Notes: a model not told the origin generated them from the letters alone. Numbered from the stretch's first letter, positions 43,874 through 53,299 are shown. The stretch: DNA of 64,000 nucleotides from CAYRTV01 sp964505785 (GCA_964505785.1 CAZDJZ010000002.1:1-64000), one strand, 5' to 3'. Numbers and translations are program-made.

Positions 43874-45523
43874 TCATTCAATTGTAATAAAAGCCGGAAG
43901 GCCCTCATTTTCGTTTTCATCAACAGCGGCTGCCATATAGGAGCAACTTTGGTTTTTATCCATATCCCGGTGATGAAATTCATATGTGCCGGCGGGAATC
44001 TCTGCCAACAAAAGGGGAGAATGGCCATTCATATCATATATTCGGTAAAAGGTAATGTTTTTGTTGTCAGGATGCTGATCCCAAGTAAGGATATTAATAT
44101 ATTCCGCTTGAAAGAGTGAGCGGTTAAGGACTTGGTTGCCGGAGAGATTTTTAACGGGATAAATGATGTGTGCATCAGGCGATAGGATCTGATGCCAGTC
44201 ATGCGGAAGCTCAACCCGGTACAATTCCAAATTATCTTGACCCATCCAGTTCGCGCCCCAATAAATACTGTTGCCGTTCGCGGATATGCCGGCAAAGGCT
44301 TCGGCAAAATAATCACCATCCCAGGAATTATGGGTGGACGCAATGCGCCAGATTCGTGGTTTTTGGTTATGAGGTAAAATTTCCAAAAGGAAAATTTGGT
44401 TATCCGCCCAGCGGCTGTCCGTCCATGTATAGCTGGACATCAATAACCATCCATTTTTCTTGGGATTGTAGATTCGACCCATATGCTGTCCGAATTCCCA
44501 TCCGGTTTCCGACATATGCAGAATATTTATTCTTTCTCCTGTCGCCGGATTAAAGCTGCTGAACCAGTCATTGGTATTATCCTGGAAAGTGTATACTTCA
44601 TTCCCGTTAGAGTCATAAGCCCAGCCGTCATGCCCGTGGTTTGGGCAGGGTAAAACCACGTAATTAGTAATTAAACCCTGTTCCAAGTCCTGTATTCTAT
44701 AGAAGCGGGTTTCCATTTCATATTGTCCGAATCCCTGGACATAAAGCCAATCGCCTTCGGTCGAAATATCGCATCCGCCATAAGAAACGTTGATTTTACC
44801 AGGGAGTATTCTTTTTTTTCGGAGATTTAAAACCACGATTTCATTGGGAAACCGTACGGCCCGGTAACGGGCATATTTGTCCTGGTCCATATGATCTTCA
44901 GGCACAATCCTCTGGTTAAAATCATAAACCAGCTCCCGGGAGGTATATCCCTTTAAAACATCCAGCTGGAAAATTTCCCTGTCCACATGAAAATAAATTG
45001 TTGTTTCTGTTCCCGGACGGCCGGACATATCCCACCGGGGATCGTTTGATTCGCCGATAAAATGAATGCCGTCATAGGTCAGCTCCTTTAAGAAACGGCA
45101 TTCGGGAAGCTTGTAAAGCAAAATGGATTGCTCCGTTGAATAGGCCAGTATATATTCATCGTCAACATTAGAACAAGTAAAACGGGAATATCCATTAGTC
45201 AGGCCTGAAGAGGGATCACCTTTCAGGCTGCTGAAGAAACTGTCGTTTATATCGCTTATACGAGTGATTTGATGTCCTGTTCCAGGCTGAATAAAAGTAT
45301 CGCCCTTTTCAGGTAAGGACCCGGAGGGAACCGGGAAAACGTGTTTTCGGTTGGTTTGGGATTCCGGTACGTTTTCTACATAGTCGATGATGTAATGACT
45401 GGGAACATATTTGATTGAACCGGAAGCCGAAGCTTCAGAATGAATTTCAACCGACACCGCCAGGCCGACCCAAAGCAAGGTTGCAGCGGTTAATAGAGTA
45501 TTTTGTCGATATTTCTGTCCCAT
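43874..45523 (-). CDS. Secreted propeller-like protein with C-terminal Fn3-like domain, function unknown
   Basis: The 549-residue protein has a signal-like N-terminus (LLTAATLLWVGLAVSVEI). Repeated WD-like strands (ISTEGDWLYVQG, CPNHGHDGWAYDSNGNEVY, GISANGNSIYWGANW) point to a beta-propeller, weakly reminiscent of oligogalacturonate-lyase-type folds. The last 90 residues look like a fibronectin III-like sandwich (ITFYRIYDMNG). No ribosome site precedes the ATG, and its first 34 bases overlap the guanine deaminase-like gene upstream, so translation probably depends on coupling. I assign no enzymatic function. Confidence 0.7.
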   Translation of the reverse strand: MGQKYRQNTLLTAATLLWVGLAVSVEIHSEASASGSIKYVPSHYIIDYVENVPESQTNRKHVFPVPSGSLPEKGDTFIQPGTGHQITRISDINDSFFSSLKGDPSSGLTNGYSRFTCSNVDDEYILAYSTEQSILLYKLPECRFLKELTYDGIHFIGESNDPRWDMSGRPGTETTIYFHVDREIFQLDVLKGYTSRELVYDFNQRIVPEDHMDQDKYARYRAVRFPNEIVVLNLRKKRILPGKINVSYGGCDISTEGDWLYVQGFGQYEMETRFYRIQDLEQGLITNYVVLPCPNHGHDGWAYDSNGNEVYTFQDNTNDWFSSFNPATGERINILHMSETGWEFGQHMGRIYNPKKNGWLLMSSYTWTDSRWADNQIFLLEILPHNQKPRIWRIASTHNSWDGDYFAEAFAGISANGNSIYWGANWMGQDNLELYRVELPHDWHQILSPDAHIIYPVKNLSGNQVLNRSLFQAEYINILTWDQHPDNKNITFYRIYDMNGHSPLLLAEIPAGTYEFHHRDMDKNQSCSYMAAAVDENENEGLPAFITIE

Positions 45524-45957
45524 TTTTCAAAAAGGGAAAGGCATTTATCTCGGTCGATTTGATATACGGAAATTTGATGTTTTAAAGCCGTTCCCTTGAT
45601 CACGTCGTAGATATATTTATCGTCAAACCCTATGGCGGCTGCATCTTCCTGTGTGCAGCCGAAATAAATTTTTTTGATTTTCGCCCAATGAATGGCGGCA
45701 AAACACATGGGACAGGGTTCGGAAACGGAATAAATTGTGCAATCGGAAAGGTCGAAACGGTCCAGTTTTCTTGATGCTTTCCTAATAGCAGACATTTCGG
45801 CATGTGCCGTTGGATCGTTTGTTTTTATGACCTGGTTATGGGCTTTAGCAATAATTGTTCCTTTTTGCACGACAACAGCACCAAAAGGGCCGCCTTCATT
45901 TTTTCTTATCCCTTTATACGCTTCTTTAATCGCTTCATTCATGAATTTATCGTTCAT
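45490..45957 (-). CDS. guaD: Guanine deaminase-like cytidine/deoxycytidylate deaminase family enzyme
   Basis: The 155-residue enzyme (ATG at 45957; an upstream TTG at 45993 is less likely) has zinc ligands in TAHAEMSAIR and SEPCPMCFAAIHWAKI. The stretch IGFDDKYIYDVIK and the C-terminal tail LSLFEKWDRNIDKILY match Bacillus-type GuaD more than tRNA adenosine deaminase. It should convert guanine to xanthine in the cytosol. Its 3' end overlaps the start of the secreted propeller gene, an odd pairing of cytosolic and exported products. It has no clear Shine-Dalgarno sequence. Confidence 0.87.
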   Translation of the reverse strand: MNDKFMNEAIKEAYKGIRKNEGGPFGAVVVQKGTIIAKAHNQVIKTNDPTAHAEMSAIRKASRKLDRFDLSDCTIYSVSEPCPMCFAAIHWAKIKKIYFGCTQEDAAAIGFDDKYIYDVIKGTALKHQISVYQIDRDKCLSLFEKWDRNIDKILY

Positions 45958-45990
45958 ACTGTTAATATTAAACAAAGGTATGCGATTTAT

Positions 45991-46043
45991 CAATAATCCA
46001 GGTAATTTGTTTGTTGACTTTTGAATTTTTCATTTGATATAAG
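45991..46043 (+). promoter_or_regulatory. Promoter for the ZIP transporter beside a solo MITE end
   Basis: TTGACT (46014-46019) and TATAAG (46038-46043) are 18 bases apart, about 65 bases before the ZIP ATG. Just upstream, CAATAATCCAGGTAATTT (45991-46008) matches the terminal motif of the MITE-like repeats. Confidence 0.5.
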
Positions 46044-46109
46044 TAGAGCAGAAATCCCAGAGTTTTAACCCGTATTAAATTTTTGAGTAAAGAATGAAAG
46101 AAGGGAAAA

Positions 46110-46838
46110 ATGCCGGAATATGATACCTTTACCTGGATCGCCGTTTTTGCTGTCACGGCTGCTGTTGTCAATGGGTTTGGAATTTTTGCGGTCTATAAAA
46201 ACAAAAGCTGGGTTGAAAAAACCAAAACGTATCTTATGTGCTTTGCGGCGGGGATTTTACTTTCTTCTCCGCTTATTTCTGCGCTGCCGGAAGCGTTAAG
46301 AAAAAATTCCTACGCCGGCTTCGCCGCTTTGGCGGGATTTTTATTTATGATATTCAGCAATGAAATCATCAAATGGTGGACAAAACAGGAAAGCCTGGCG
46401 TTTGGAATTACGGCGGTGGAAGGCATAGGCATTCATTCTTTCGTAGACGGCTTTATTTATACAGTGGCTTTCAGCACCAGCCTAGCCATTGGTTTATTAT
46501 CCGGTTTCGGTTTGGTCGTACATGAATTTGCTGAAGGTGTGATCACTTTTTCTGTTTTAAGAAAAAGCCAGGTGGAAGCCAAAAAGGCAGCATTCGTGGC
46601 TTTCCTTGTCGCTTCAATGACTACGCCTATTGGTGCCTTCGTTGCGTATCCTTTGATAAATAATTTAAAAGATTCTCACTTGGGATTAGCCCTTGGTTTC
46701 GTTTCAGGTGTTTTGATTTATGTTTCCGCTTCTCACCTTCTGCCTGAAGCGAGGGAGCATGAAAAAAAACATTCCATTTTTTCTTTTCTCGCAGGAGTTT
46801 TTCTGTCATTGTTTATTGTTTTCACCAAAATTATTTAA
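46110..46838 (+). CDS. ZIP family metal transporter
   Basis: The 242-residue protein has eight hydrophobic segments. Metal-transport helices IV and V are recognisable as GIGIHSFVDGF and VVHEFAEGVITF, where His and Glu/Asp bind zinc or another divalent ion. It imports (rarely exports) divalent metals across the inner membrane. Many exported peptidases in this window need zinc, but a direct link is only suggestive. GAAAGAAGGG precedes the ATG. The stop codon lies inside the terminal repeat of the element that follows. Confidence 0.9.
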   Translation: MPEYDTFTWIAVFAVTAAVVNGFGIFAVYKNKSWVEKTKTYLMCFAAGILLSSPLISALPEALRKNSYAGFAALAGFLFMIFSNEIIKWWTKQESLAFGITAVEGIGIHSFVDGFIYTVAFSTSLAIGLLSGFGLVVHEFAEGVITFSVLRKSQVEAKKAAFVAFLVASMTTPIGAFVAYPLINNLKDSHLGLALGFVSGVLIYVSASHLLPEAREHEKKHSIFSFLAGVFLSLFIVFTKII

Positions 46839-47058
46839 CCTAAATCATCAATTTGAAAATATCAGCTCCATTGCCATCCTGAGGGCGCTTAAGCGCCTGA
46901 AGAATCTCAAACTGCCTCGTTTCTGCAACCCGGTCTCCTCATTGCTGCCAGCATGAGGCACTATGAGATCCCTCGCTGCTTCGCTCCTCGGGACGACAAT
47001 GAATCAAAAAATCCTCGTCGTCTGGGCAATCTCGGCCCGTGAATAATCCAGGCTAAAT
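46834..47058 (+). mobile_element. MITE-like element of about 225 bp supplying stop codons to both flanking genes
   Basis: The left end is TTTAACCTAAATCATCA (46834-46850). The right end is GTGAATAATCCAGGCTAAAT (47039-47058), preceded by GGGCAATCTCGGCCC. The ZIP gene's TAA (46836-46838) and the DUF4097 gene's TAG (47055-47053, minus strand) both fall in these ends. The middle (46866-47000) holds a hairpin-repeat-like block with CATCCTGAGG and CTGCTTCGCTCCTCGGGACG. Confidence 0.65.
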
Positions 47059-48003
47059 TTCTTTGATATAAATACTTCCCCCCGAGGTTTGAAGGTAGAG
47101 AAGAGGACCGCCTCCATTGATTTTAGATTTTAATTTTCTTTTTTCTATTTTCCCCTGAATAGTCACCGGAAACTCGGTGTGGACGCTGCCGCCGCTGGTG
47201 CCGGCATCCAGATCGACGGCGATGTCTCGCGTGAGGTAAACGGTGATTCCACCTCCGGAGGTCGTTAAGCGGCAGTCGGAATCCGGCTGTTGGGATATAT
47301 GAGCTTTGATCGATCCGCCGGAGGTATCGGCATTGATGGAACCCATCACTTCATTTACGGTAATGCCTCCTCCTGATGTATGGGCTTTCACATTTCCCCG
47401 GGCGCGATCGATTTTTATTGAGCCCCCGGATGTGTTGATATCCACATCTCCATTGATATGACCTACTTGAATGCCCCCGCCGGAAGTTTTGCCCCAGACC
47501 GGCCCTGTTATATTATCCAGATCCAGACTGCCTCCGGATGTTCTGACATTGACTTCCCCTTCTATAGCTTCAACAGATATACCTCCGCCGGACGTTCGAA
47601 GGCCGATGTTGTAAATTTCGGGCACATGGATGATAAATTTGACCTGCAGACGGTTCCATATGTTATCCCAAAAATTGACTTTTCGTTGTCTGTCTCCGGT
47701 GACATAGATATCTTTTCCGCTTTGCTCAAAATCAATTTTAAAATTATCCAGAATCCGTTGCGCTGTTTTTCGGTTGTTTGTTCTGACTTTCCGGAAGACT
47801 TCGATGTCCACAGTGCTGCCGCGTGTTCCCCTTACCTCAATAGAGCCGGTGTCTGTATTGACCTTCAAAGTCCCGCCTGATTCAACCGTAAATGATTTCC
47901 GGATGGTATCATCAATATCACCAAAAGCAAATCCGGCGTTCATTAGGGCCAAAACAGCGATGAAAAAAATTGGTGTATGCTTTAAACGTGAAAAGATGGA
48001 CAT
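47053..48003 (-). CDS. Exported DUF4097 beta-strand repeat protein
   Basis: The 316-residue protein has AGGAGGA and a signal peptide (residues 1-28). From about residue 130 it alternates TSGGGI and TSGGSI turns roughly every 18-20 residues, the pattern of a DUF4097 right-handed beta-solenoid. A non-repetitive N-terminal segment (VDIEVFRKVRTNNRKTAQRIL) precedes it. Such proteins are thought to be adhesins or surface scaffolds; no enzymatic residues are seen. The stop lies within the adjacent MITE-like element. Confidence 0.88.
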   Translation of the reverse strand: MSIFSRLKHTPIFFIAVLALMNAGFAFGDIDDTIRKSFTVESGGTLKVNTDTGSIEVRGTRGSTVDIEVFRKVRTNNRKTAQRILDNFKIDFEQSGKDIYVTGDRQRKVNFWDNIWNRLQVKFIIHVPEIYNIGLRTSGGGISVEAIEGEVNVRTSGGSLDLDNITGPVWGKTSGGGIQVGHINGDVDINTSGGSIKIDRARGNVKAHTSGGGITVNEVMGSINADTSGGSIKAHISQQPDSDCRLTTSGGGITVYLTRDIAVDLDAGTSGGSVHTEFPVTIQGKIEKRKLKSKINGGGPLLYLQTSGGSIYIKEI

Positions 48004-48305
48004 TCTTTCCTCCTCATAGGAATTTTTGAAGTCAAGCTTAGCATTGTTACTCTCTATTCAAGACGCAATGAAAGGTCTAAAGGTTCATTAACCAGAACAA
48101 TTATTTTAAAAATAAATATTTCGTTTTATCCTGATGAGCAAAATGAGGTCAGGATTTTGAACCGCCTCGCGAAAAAAGACGGAACCGCTTCCTTAGGCAA
48201 AGCACTCTAAGATTACCTAAACGGCCGATAAAACGGCCGGGGGATAATATTTGCCTGCTGCCCAGGTCTCAGGATGACATGTGATACATTTTCATTGCTG
48301 GGGAG
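48004..48305 (+). repeat. Degenerate copy of the hairpin repeat in the gap before the S46 gene
   Basis: The gap of about 300 bases has no gene. ATCCTGATGAG (about 48130), GCACTCTAAGATTACC (about 48206) and CTCAGGATGACATGTG with ATACATTTTCATTG (48268-48298) are diverged blocks of the repeat at 18598. Its orientation matches copy B, with the tail toward the S46 stop. Confidence 0.55.
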
Positions 48306-50459
48306 TTACAATCCCAATTCTTTTATAATATGATCCGCCCCGGAGAATTTTTCAGTGACAAAGAGCACATAGCGAATATCAACGCTGATGGTTCGCTGTA
48401 GCTCGGGAACCTCGTAGTAATCGGCGGTGACACTTTCGTAAGTCATGTCAAAAATAATCCCGATTTGCTCACCCTTGGCGTTCAAGGTGGGGGAGCCTGA
48501 ATTGCCGCCGGTTACACTGGTTGTGTTCAGGAAACAAGCAGGAATATCATTCAGGTCTTCATCCTCATAACGTCCATAATCACCGGCTTTGTGCAGTTCT
48601 TCTAATTTTTCCGGAACCTGGAAGGGAAACGCACCGGTGTCTTTTTCAATAACTCCGCTTAAGGTTGTTTGCGGCTCGTAGTAGACAGCGTCTCGCGGAC
48701 TGTACCCTTCGATAAATCCATAGGTAAAGCGTATGGTTGAGTTGGCATCCGGCGCAATCCGGCCGTCATTTTTTGCAAGAAGTCCGGCAAGATAAGTTTT
48801 CTTTAGATCCTGCAGCTCCTGCCCAACCGATTTGCTTTTTTCTCTGACATCTTTCATTTCTTTTTCCAATTCTGATGCCAGCTGAATGAAAGGATCCCCG
48901 GTATTCATGAGCGTGATCATATCTTTATCAATGAGCTCAAGCCGTTTTTCGGGTTCAGCTAGAACAGTGTCATCGTAAAGTTTATCAACAAAGTCATTTA
49001 CGGCGGCTTCTGATTCTTGTGATAATATGTCTTTGAATGCTTTGGGTATTTGTTCTTCCGGGTAATCCATGAATTTTTTAAGCTGATGCTTGAAAAAGGC
49101 CCGGTCGGTATCCAGATCATATCCGCGTTCTGCCAGCTGAATCCGCATCTTAATAAGCGGAATGTTTCGCTCCTGGTATTCAGATTCTCTCTCCATGTCC
49201 GGTTTTTCCCGTTCAGAAACGGTGCGGTATATCAAGTAAGCCTGAGATAGAATGGTTGAGCCCGAAAAAGGCCCGGCCATTCGGCTAAGAAGGCTTTGTC
49301 TTTTGTAAAAATCAGCATGCTTTTCTATGAAAACAGCAATGTCATTCAGTGTATCTCCATATGCCGCTTCTCTTTTGGGATTATTTTGAGCCCACCTTTG
49401 GAATTCCTGCTCCTGATTTTTTTTGATTTCAAGCAGGCCGATTTTTTTCATTCCTTCCAGTTTTCCCTGAGCATTTTTTAAACCATTATTGAGGCCTTTG
49501 ATGAGACCGGCATATTTGATTTGAATTTCCCGGTTATCCTGTCCCGCTTCTTCGAAGAAAGCAATAACATCCTTATAAAGGTCGATTCGTTCCCGCATAT
49601 TCGCAAAGTCCATTTCCAGTTCTGCCATTGTGTTGTTTCGATAGGTTCTTCCGGGGTAGCCCATGACAAAAGAAAAATCACTTTCCTCAAAACCCTGGGT
49701 TGATATTTTGAGGATGGATTTTGGCTTATAAGGAACATTATCCTGACTGTAATCCGCACCGGTATTTTTAGGGGATACATAAGCCCGGAGGAAAGTAAAA
49801 TCACAGGTATGCCGCGGCCACATCCAATTATCGATATCGCCGCCGAAATTGCCCAAATCTCTTGGGGGCGCATAGACTATACGGACATCTTTCAATCGCT
49901 TGAAACGGAAGAGGTAATGCATGTTGCCGCTGTACATGGTGGCTACTGTCGCGCGAATGTCTGGTCCTGCTTTTTCAGCCTCTGCAATGATTTCTTTTTT
50001 GGCCTTTTCAATGGCTTCGTATTTTTCCAAGGGAGACATAGACGTTTCAATGGCAGACTCTATCTTATCAGTAACCTCTTCATATCCTAAGAGGACATCG
50101 GCAATATATCCTTGAGCCGGAATCTCTTCTTCTCTGGACCAGGCGATAAACCCGTCTTCAATATAATCTTTCTCCTCGCTGGCGGCCCGCTGGAGGGCTC
50201 CGAAAGCGACATGATGATTCGTCAGTATCAAACCGTCGCGGCTTACGAATTCCCCGGTTCCGCCGCCTAAATAAACAATAGCACTCATCAATCCAGTGCC
50301 GTCTTCCTTGTACAAGTCGCCAGGATTCATCAATAGCCCTTTGGCCTTAAGATTGAGATCCTTCATTTGATGCGGCATCCACATGCCTTCATCAGCGGCG
50401 GTAATGGATGATAAGCTCAGGATGAGTACGAAACTAAATATAATTTTTTGACATTTCAT
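48306..50459 (-). CDS. S46 family dipeptidyl-peptidase (DPP7/DPP11-like)
   Basis: The ATG at 50459 follows GGGAGGT and begins a signal peptide ending ITAAD, giving 717 residues, the normal family length. The catalytic triad is readable as His in LTNHHVAFGA (residues 82-83), Asp in GGDIDNWMWPRH and Ser in TGGNSGSPTL, on a chymotrypsin-like double barrel with a helical insert. S46 enzymes release dipeptides from N-termini in the periplasm. The residue that separates the hydrophobic (DPP7) from acidic (DPP11) specificity lies near SVDIRYVLF, but I do not assign it from sequence alone. Confidence 0.94.
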   Translation of the reverse strand: MKCQKIIFSFVLILSLSSITAADEGMWMPHQMKDLNLKAKGLLMNPGDLYKEDGTGLMSAIVYLGGGTGEFVSRDGLILTNHHVAFGALQRAASEEKDYIEDGFIAWSREEEIPAQGYIADVLLGYEEVTDKIESAIETSMSPLEKYEAIEKAKKEIIAEAEKAGPDIRATVATMYSGNMHYLFRFKRLKDVRIVYAPPRDLGNFGGDIDNWMWPRHTCDFTFLRAYVSPKNTGADYSQDNVPYKPKSILKISTQGFEESDFSFVMGYPGRTYRNNTMAELEMDFANMRERIDLYKDVIAFFEEAGQDNREIQIKYAGLIKGLNNGLKNAQGKLEGMKKIGLLEIKKNQEQEFQRWAQNNPKREAAYGDTLNDIAVFIEKHADFYKRQSLLSRMAGPFSGSTILSQAYLIYRTVSEREKPDMERESEYQERNIPLIKMRIQLAERGYDLDTDRAFFKHQLKKFMDYPEEQIPKAFKDILSQESEAAVNDFVDKLYDDTVLAEPEKRLELIDKDMITLMNTGDPFIQLASELEKEMKDVREKSKSVGQELQDLKKTYLAGLLAKNDGRIAPDANSTIRFTYGFIEGYSPRDAVYYEPQTTLSGVIEKDTGAFPFQVPEKLEELHKAGDYGRYEDEDLNDIPACFLNTTSVTGGNSGSPTLNAKGEQIGIIFDMTYESVTADYYEVPELQRTISVDIRYVLFVTEKFSGADHIIKELGL

Positions 50460-50490
50460 GACAATTTTACCTCCCAAATAATATTATCGG

Positions 50491-52956
50491 TTAAACAAAA
50501 TAGATATCATTCCTGAATAAAGGTTCTGCAATCCCATCCCTGGTCACTCTCCAGGGCGTCCAGACTAAGACCGGTTCATCGACCGAAATATCTGTTTTTC
50601 TCGGCCGGATTTTGATCTCCCTGATCATGATATCTTCCGGATTTAGATCAGAACGGACTTTTGCTGTTTCTGCTTTAAACTGCTGTTCCAGTTCCGCCAT
50701 TTTTTCTTGAATGACCCTAACTTCTTCGCGTGCCCGTTCTATATCTTCTTTTTCCCGCATTGCCCTGCCAAAACCCCGCATGGATGTTGTCGCACGTCCA
50801 ATATTGCCGGTACTGGCGACTTTACGGCCGAAAAGTGCACCCAATAATGTGGCGCCCATTGAAATGGCTGTCTGCATTTTTTGCTGGCCATACTGGGAAT
50901 GCTCACGTTCAACCCGGGTTTGTGCCTTGCGAAGTCTTTCTTCCAAGCCGGCGAGCTTAGGTGAATACGTTTTCCGCAGTTTTTCAATAGCTAAATCACG
51001 GTTTTCATGGTGGATATGCTGTAAACGCCCGCGGAAATCTCCTTCTTTTTCACCGGGTATGGAATACTGTTTGTAATCCGGGCATTCCCATATATTAAGC
51101 GTATGCTTTTGATATAAATATTCTTCAAGAGCCTTGCTCCAGCTTCTGTAGCTTGAGGGATTAGAAGCCGTCACCGGGGGGGAAGCGAATTTAGCATCAA
51201 GAGAAGGGTTTTGGTCCAGTGTCTTTCTGTCCAATGTCACCTGGGCGGCATCTTCCCAGGGTATTTCCTTATCGCGGTCAGACAGCGGGGCCAGCATGGT
51301 TACAGTTTCCCAGGTGTCAATTTTAGCCCTGGCATTGACGAAATGGAGTCTGGCTGTACCCATAAGAGAAGGCCGGTACATAAATGTGTCTGTTCTGGAA
51401 ACACTCTCTTGGCGCGGCATAAAAAGCTGAGCTATTTGAGGAGGAATCCGGGACTGGACATCTGTTTTTTTGGAGCTTGTTTTGCCGGCGGGCATTGTAG
51501 AGGGAGCGGCGGAAACCGGCTTAAGAAATGGTTTTTCATCAGCTTTTTGCTCCTGCATAAGGGATTTTATCTGTACCCGGGTAAGAGGCCCCCGCAGATA
51601 GGACAAAACCCAACGAGTTTGAAAAAGAACCGGGCGGTCTTCATGCACGTTATGCATAAGAAAAACACGTTTACCCAATCCGGAAAGTATACCGTCGATT
51701 TCCATGCGGTTAAAAAGCGTTCCTGATGCCTGCATGGCTCCTTCCAGTCCATCCAGGACTCTTTGTTTATCGCGCTCGGTCTGAAGCCGGCCGATGAACC
51801 AGGTCCCGGCATTAGATAAGCCTTTATAATCTAAATCCACAGGATTCTGTGTGGCCAGCACAACACCTAGTCCATAAGCCCTGGCTTGTTTGAGAAGGGT
51901 CAGCATAGGCTTTTTAGAGGGCGGTTCGGCTGTGGGCGGAAAATACCCGAATATTTCATCCATGTAAAGAAGAGCCCGGAGAGACGTCGTCCCGGGTTGA
52001 GTCCGCATCCAGGCAACCAGCTCATTGAGCAGCAGAGTCACAAAGAACATGCGTTCTGAATCTGAAAGATGCGCAATGGATAAAATTGAAATACGGGGTT
52101 TTCCATCTGATGTATATAAAAGATTTCCGATATCCAAAGGTTGTCCTTCCAGCCAAGTAGAAAAACCGGGAGATGCCAACAGGTTGTTGATGCTTACGGC
52201 TAATTCAAACCGTTCCTTATCAGGATAGAATGATTCCAAATCAAATACACCGACCTGCTTAAAAGGAGGCGATTGAATTTCTCTGATTAAAGATGTAATA
52301 TCCAAACTTCTTCCTTCATTCCAGGCTGTATGCAAAATATTCGAAAGAAGGATATGGTCCCGGCTTTTGATGGGATCAGCGGAAATTCCGAGAAGGGCCA
52401 ATAACCCTGATACGGTTGAGTGTACCCGGTCATTTAAACTGTCTGAATCAACGGCTGATTGGTTCGAAGGCGCAGAAAAAGAACGCAGGACACGCAACTG
52501 CCGGCCGGCGGTTCCTCCGGGTGTATAAATGGTAATTTCAGAAGACTGCTTAAAAAGTTTTATGCGGTCTGTACTTTGATCCCAGCCTGACAGACCTTTT
52601 CGCCAAGTCTCCGCTGTTTTGTGAGCGAATTCTTCTTGGGACAACCCGGCGCGAATAGCGGAGTCAGCGTCAATCCAGGGAAAAAAATCCTCATCCTTAA
52701 GGTCAGGAAAGCTGAGCATAAGATTTCCCATATCTCCTTTGGGATCAATGACAAGTGAAGGGATACCATCAATCGCGGCTTCTTCCAGCAGGCCGATGCC
52801 CAATCCGGTTTTGCCGCTTCCTGTCATGCCTACGCACACTGCATGCGTGGTTAAATCCTTGGAATCATATAAGAGCCATTCATTAAGTGTAATATTCTTT
52901 TCCCGGTCAAATAGTTTGCCCAGATAAAAAGCACCCATTTTTTCATAATCCTGCAT
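50491..52956 (-). CDS. HerA-like (DUF87/DUF853-type) ATPase with C-terminal coiled coil
   Basis: The ATG at 52956 follows GAGGAG, giving 821 residues. A Walker A motif GMTGSGKTG (43-51) and Walker B LLYMDEIFGYFPP place it among HerA/FtsK-type ATPases. The sensor-like FLMHNVHEDRPVLF follows. The C-terminal third holds a coiled coil (LEERLRKAQTRVEREHSQ and AREEVRVIQEKMAELEQQ) around a small Gly-rich hydrophobic patch (ISMGATLLGALFG), which suggests membrane or self-association. It is cytosolic and unlike the exported peptidases on both sides. No NurA-like nuclease is adjacent. Translocation of DNA or another polymer is possible. Confidence 0.85.
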   Translation of the reverse strand: MQDYEKMGAFYLGKLFDREKNITLNEWLLYDSKDLTTHAVCVGMTGSGKTGLGIGLLEEAAIDGIPSLVIDPKGDMGNLMLSFPDLKDEDFFPWIDADSAIRAGLSQEEFAHKTAETWRKGLSGWDQSTDRIKLFKQSSEITIYTPGGTAGRQLRVLRSFSAPSNQSAVDSDSLNDRVHSTVSGLLALLGISADPIKSRDHILLSNILHTAWNEGRSLDITSLIREIQSPPFKQVGVFDLESFYPDKERFELAVSINNLLASPGFSTWLEGQPLDIGNLLYTSDGKPRISILSIAHLSDSERMFFVTLLLNELVAWMRTQPGTTSLRALLYMDEIFGYFPPTAEPPSKKPMLTLLKQARAYGLGVVLATQNPVDLDYKGLSNAGTWFIGRLQTERDKQRVLDGLEGAMQASGTLFNRMEIDGILSGLGKRVFLMHNVHEDRPVLFQTRWVLSYLRGPLTRVQIKSLMQEQKADEKPFLKPVSAAPSTMPAGKTSSKKTDVQSRIPPQIAQLFMPRQESVSRTDTFMYRPSLMGTARLHFVNARAKIDTWETVTMLAPLSDRDKEIPWEDAAQVTLDRKTLDQNPSLDAKFASPPVTASNPSSYRSWSKALEEYLYQKHTLNIWECPDYKQYSIPGEKEGDFRGRLQHIHHENRDLAIEKLRKTYSPKLAGLEERLRKAQTRVEREHSQYGQQKMQTAISMGATLLGALFGRKVASTGNIGRATTSMRGFGRAMREKEDIERAREEVRVIQEKMAELEQQFKAETAKVRSDLNPEDIMIREIKIRPRKTDISVDEPVLVWTPWRVTRDGIAEPLFRNDIYFV

Positions 52957-52988
52957 TTCCGCTCCTCGCCCATTTGCCTTAAGTTTTA

Positions 52989-53080
52989 TTAAACCTGAAT
53001 TATTCACAAGCCTATATTATCGCAGATACAATGCGCACGGCATGAAGCTGCGGCAATTTTTTTGAATCGTTCAGGTTAAA
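52989..53080 (+). mobile_element. MITE-like element, about 92 bp
   Basis: The left TTAAACCTGAATTATTCAC (52989-53007) and the right TTTGAATCGTTCAGGTTAAA (53061-53080) are near-perfect inverted repeats. GCGGCAATTTTT inside the right end resembles the family's GGCAATCT block. It lies between the HerA-like gene and a gene fragment. Confidence 0.75.
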
Positions 53081-53104
53081 TAAATATATCATAAATTTTT
53101 ACAT

Positions 53105-53299
53105 TCAAGAAGCTGTTTTGTTGCGGCGTAATTTTTTTGATCCGATTACAAAAAGTCCATAACCGGACCAGAATAAAGCGATGGCTCTTCGTATCAATGT
53201 GATGGATATGCCGAAATCACTGCTTAATCCCATTAACACGAAAAGCCCAACATAAGCGGCTTCATATGTGCCCAAAGCCGCCGGGACAGTAATTATCAC
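53105..53299 (-). pseudogene. C-terminal remnant of a UPF0104/lysyl-PG synthase TM-region protein
   Basis: The 64-residue frame (VPAALGTYEAAYVGLFVLMGL, LIRRAIALFWSGYGLF) looks like the last two membrane helices of a YbhN/UPF0104-type integral membrane protein. The upstream part of such a gene (normally about 300 residues) is missing. 53300-53468 holds only short, interrupted frames. It is probably decayed. The MITE-like element sits 25 bases beyond its stop. Confidence 0.6.

Noticed and set aside
47100..47620. Regularly spaced GGAGG/CCTCC blocks resembling a CRISPR or tandem DNA repeat
   Set aside because: They encode the TSGGG/TSGGS turns of the DUF4097 solenoid. The spacing is by codons and there are no spacers.
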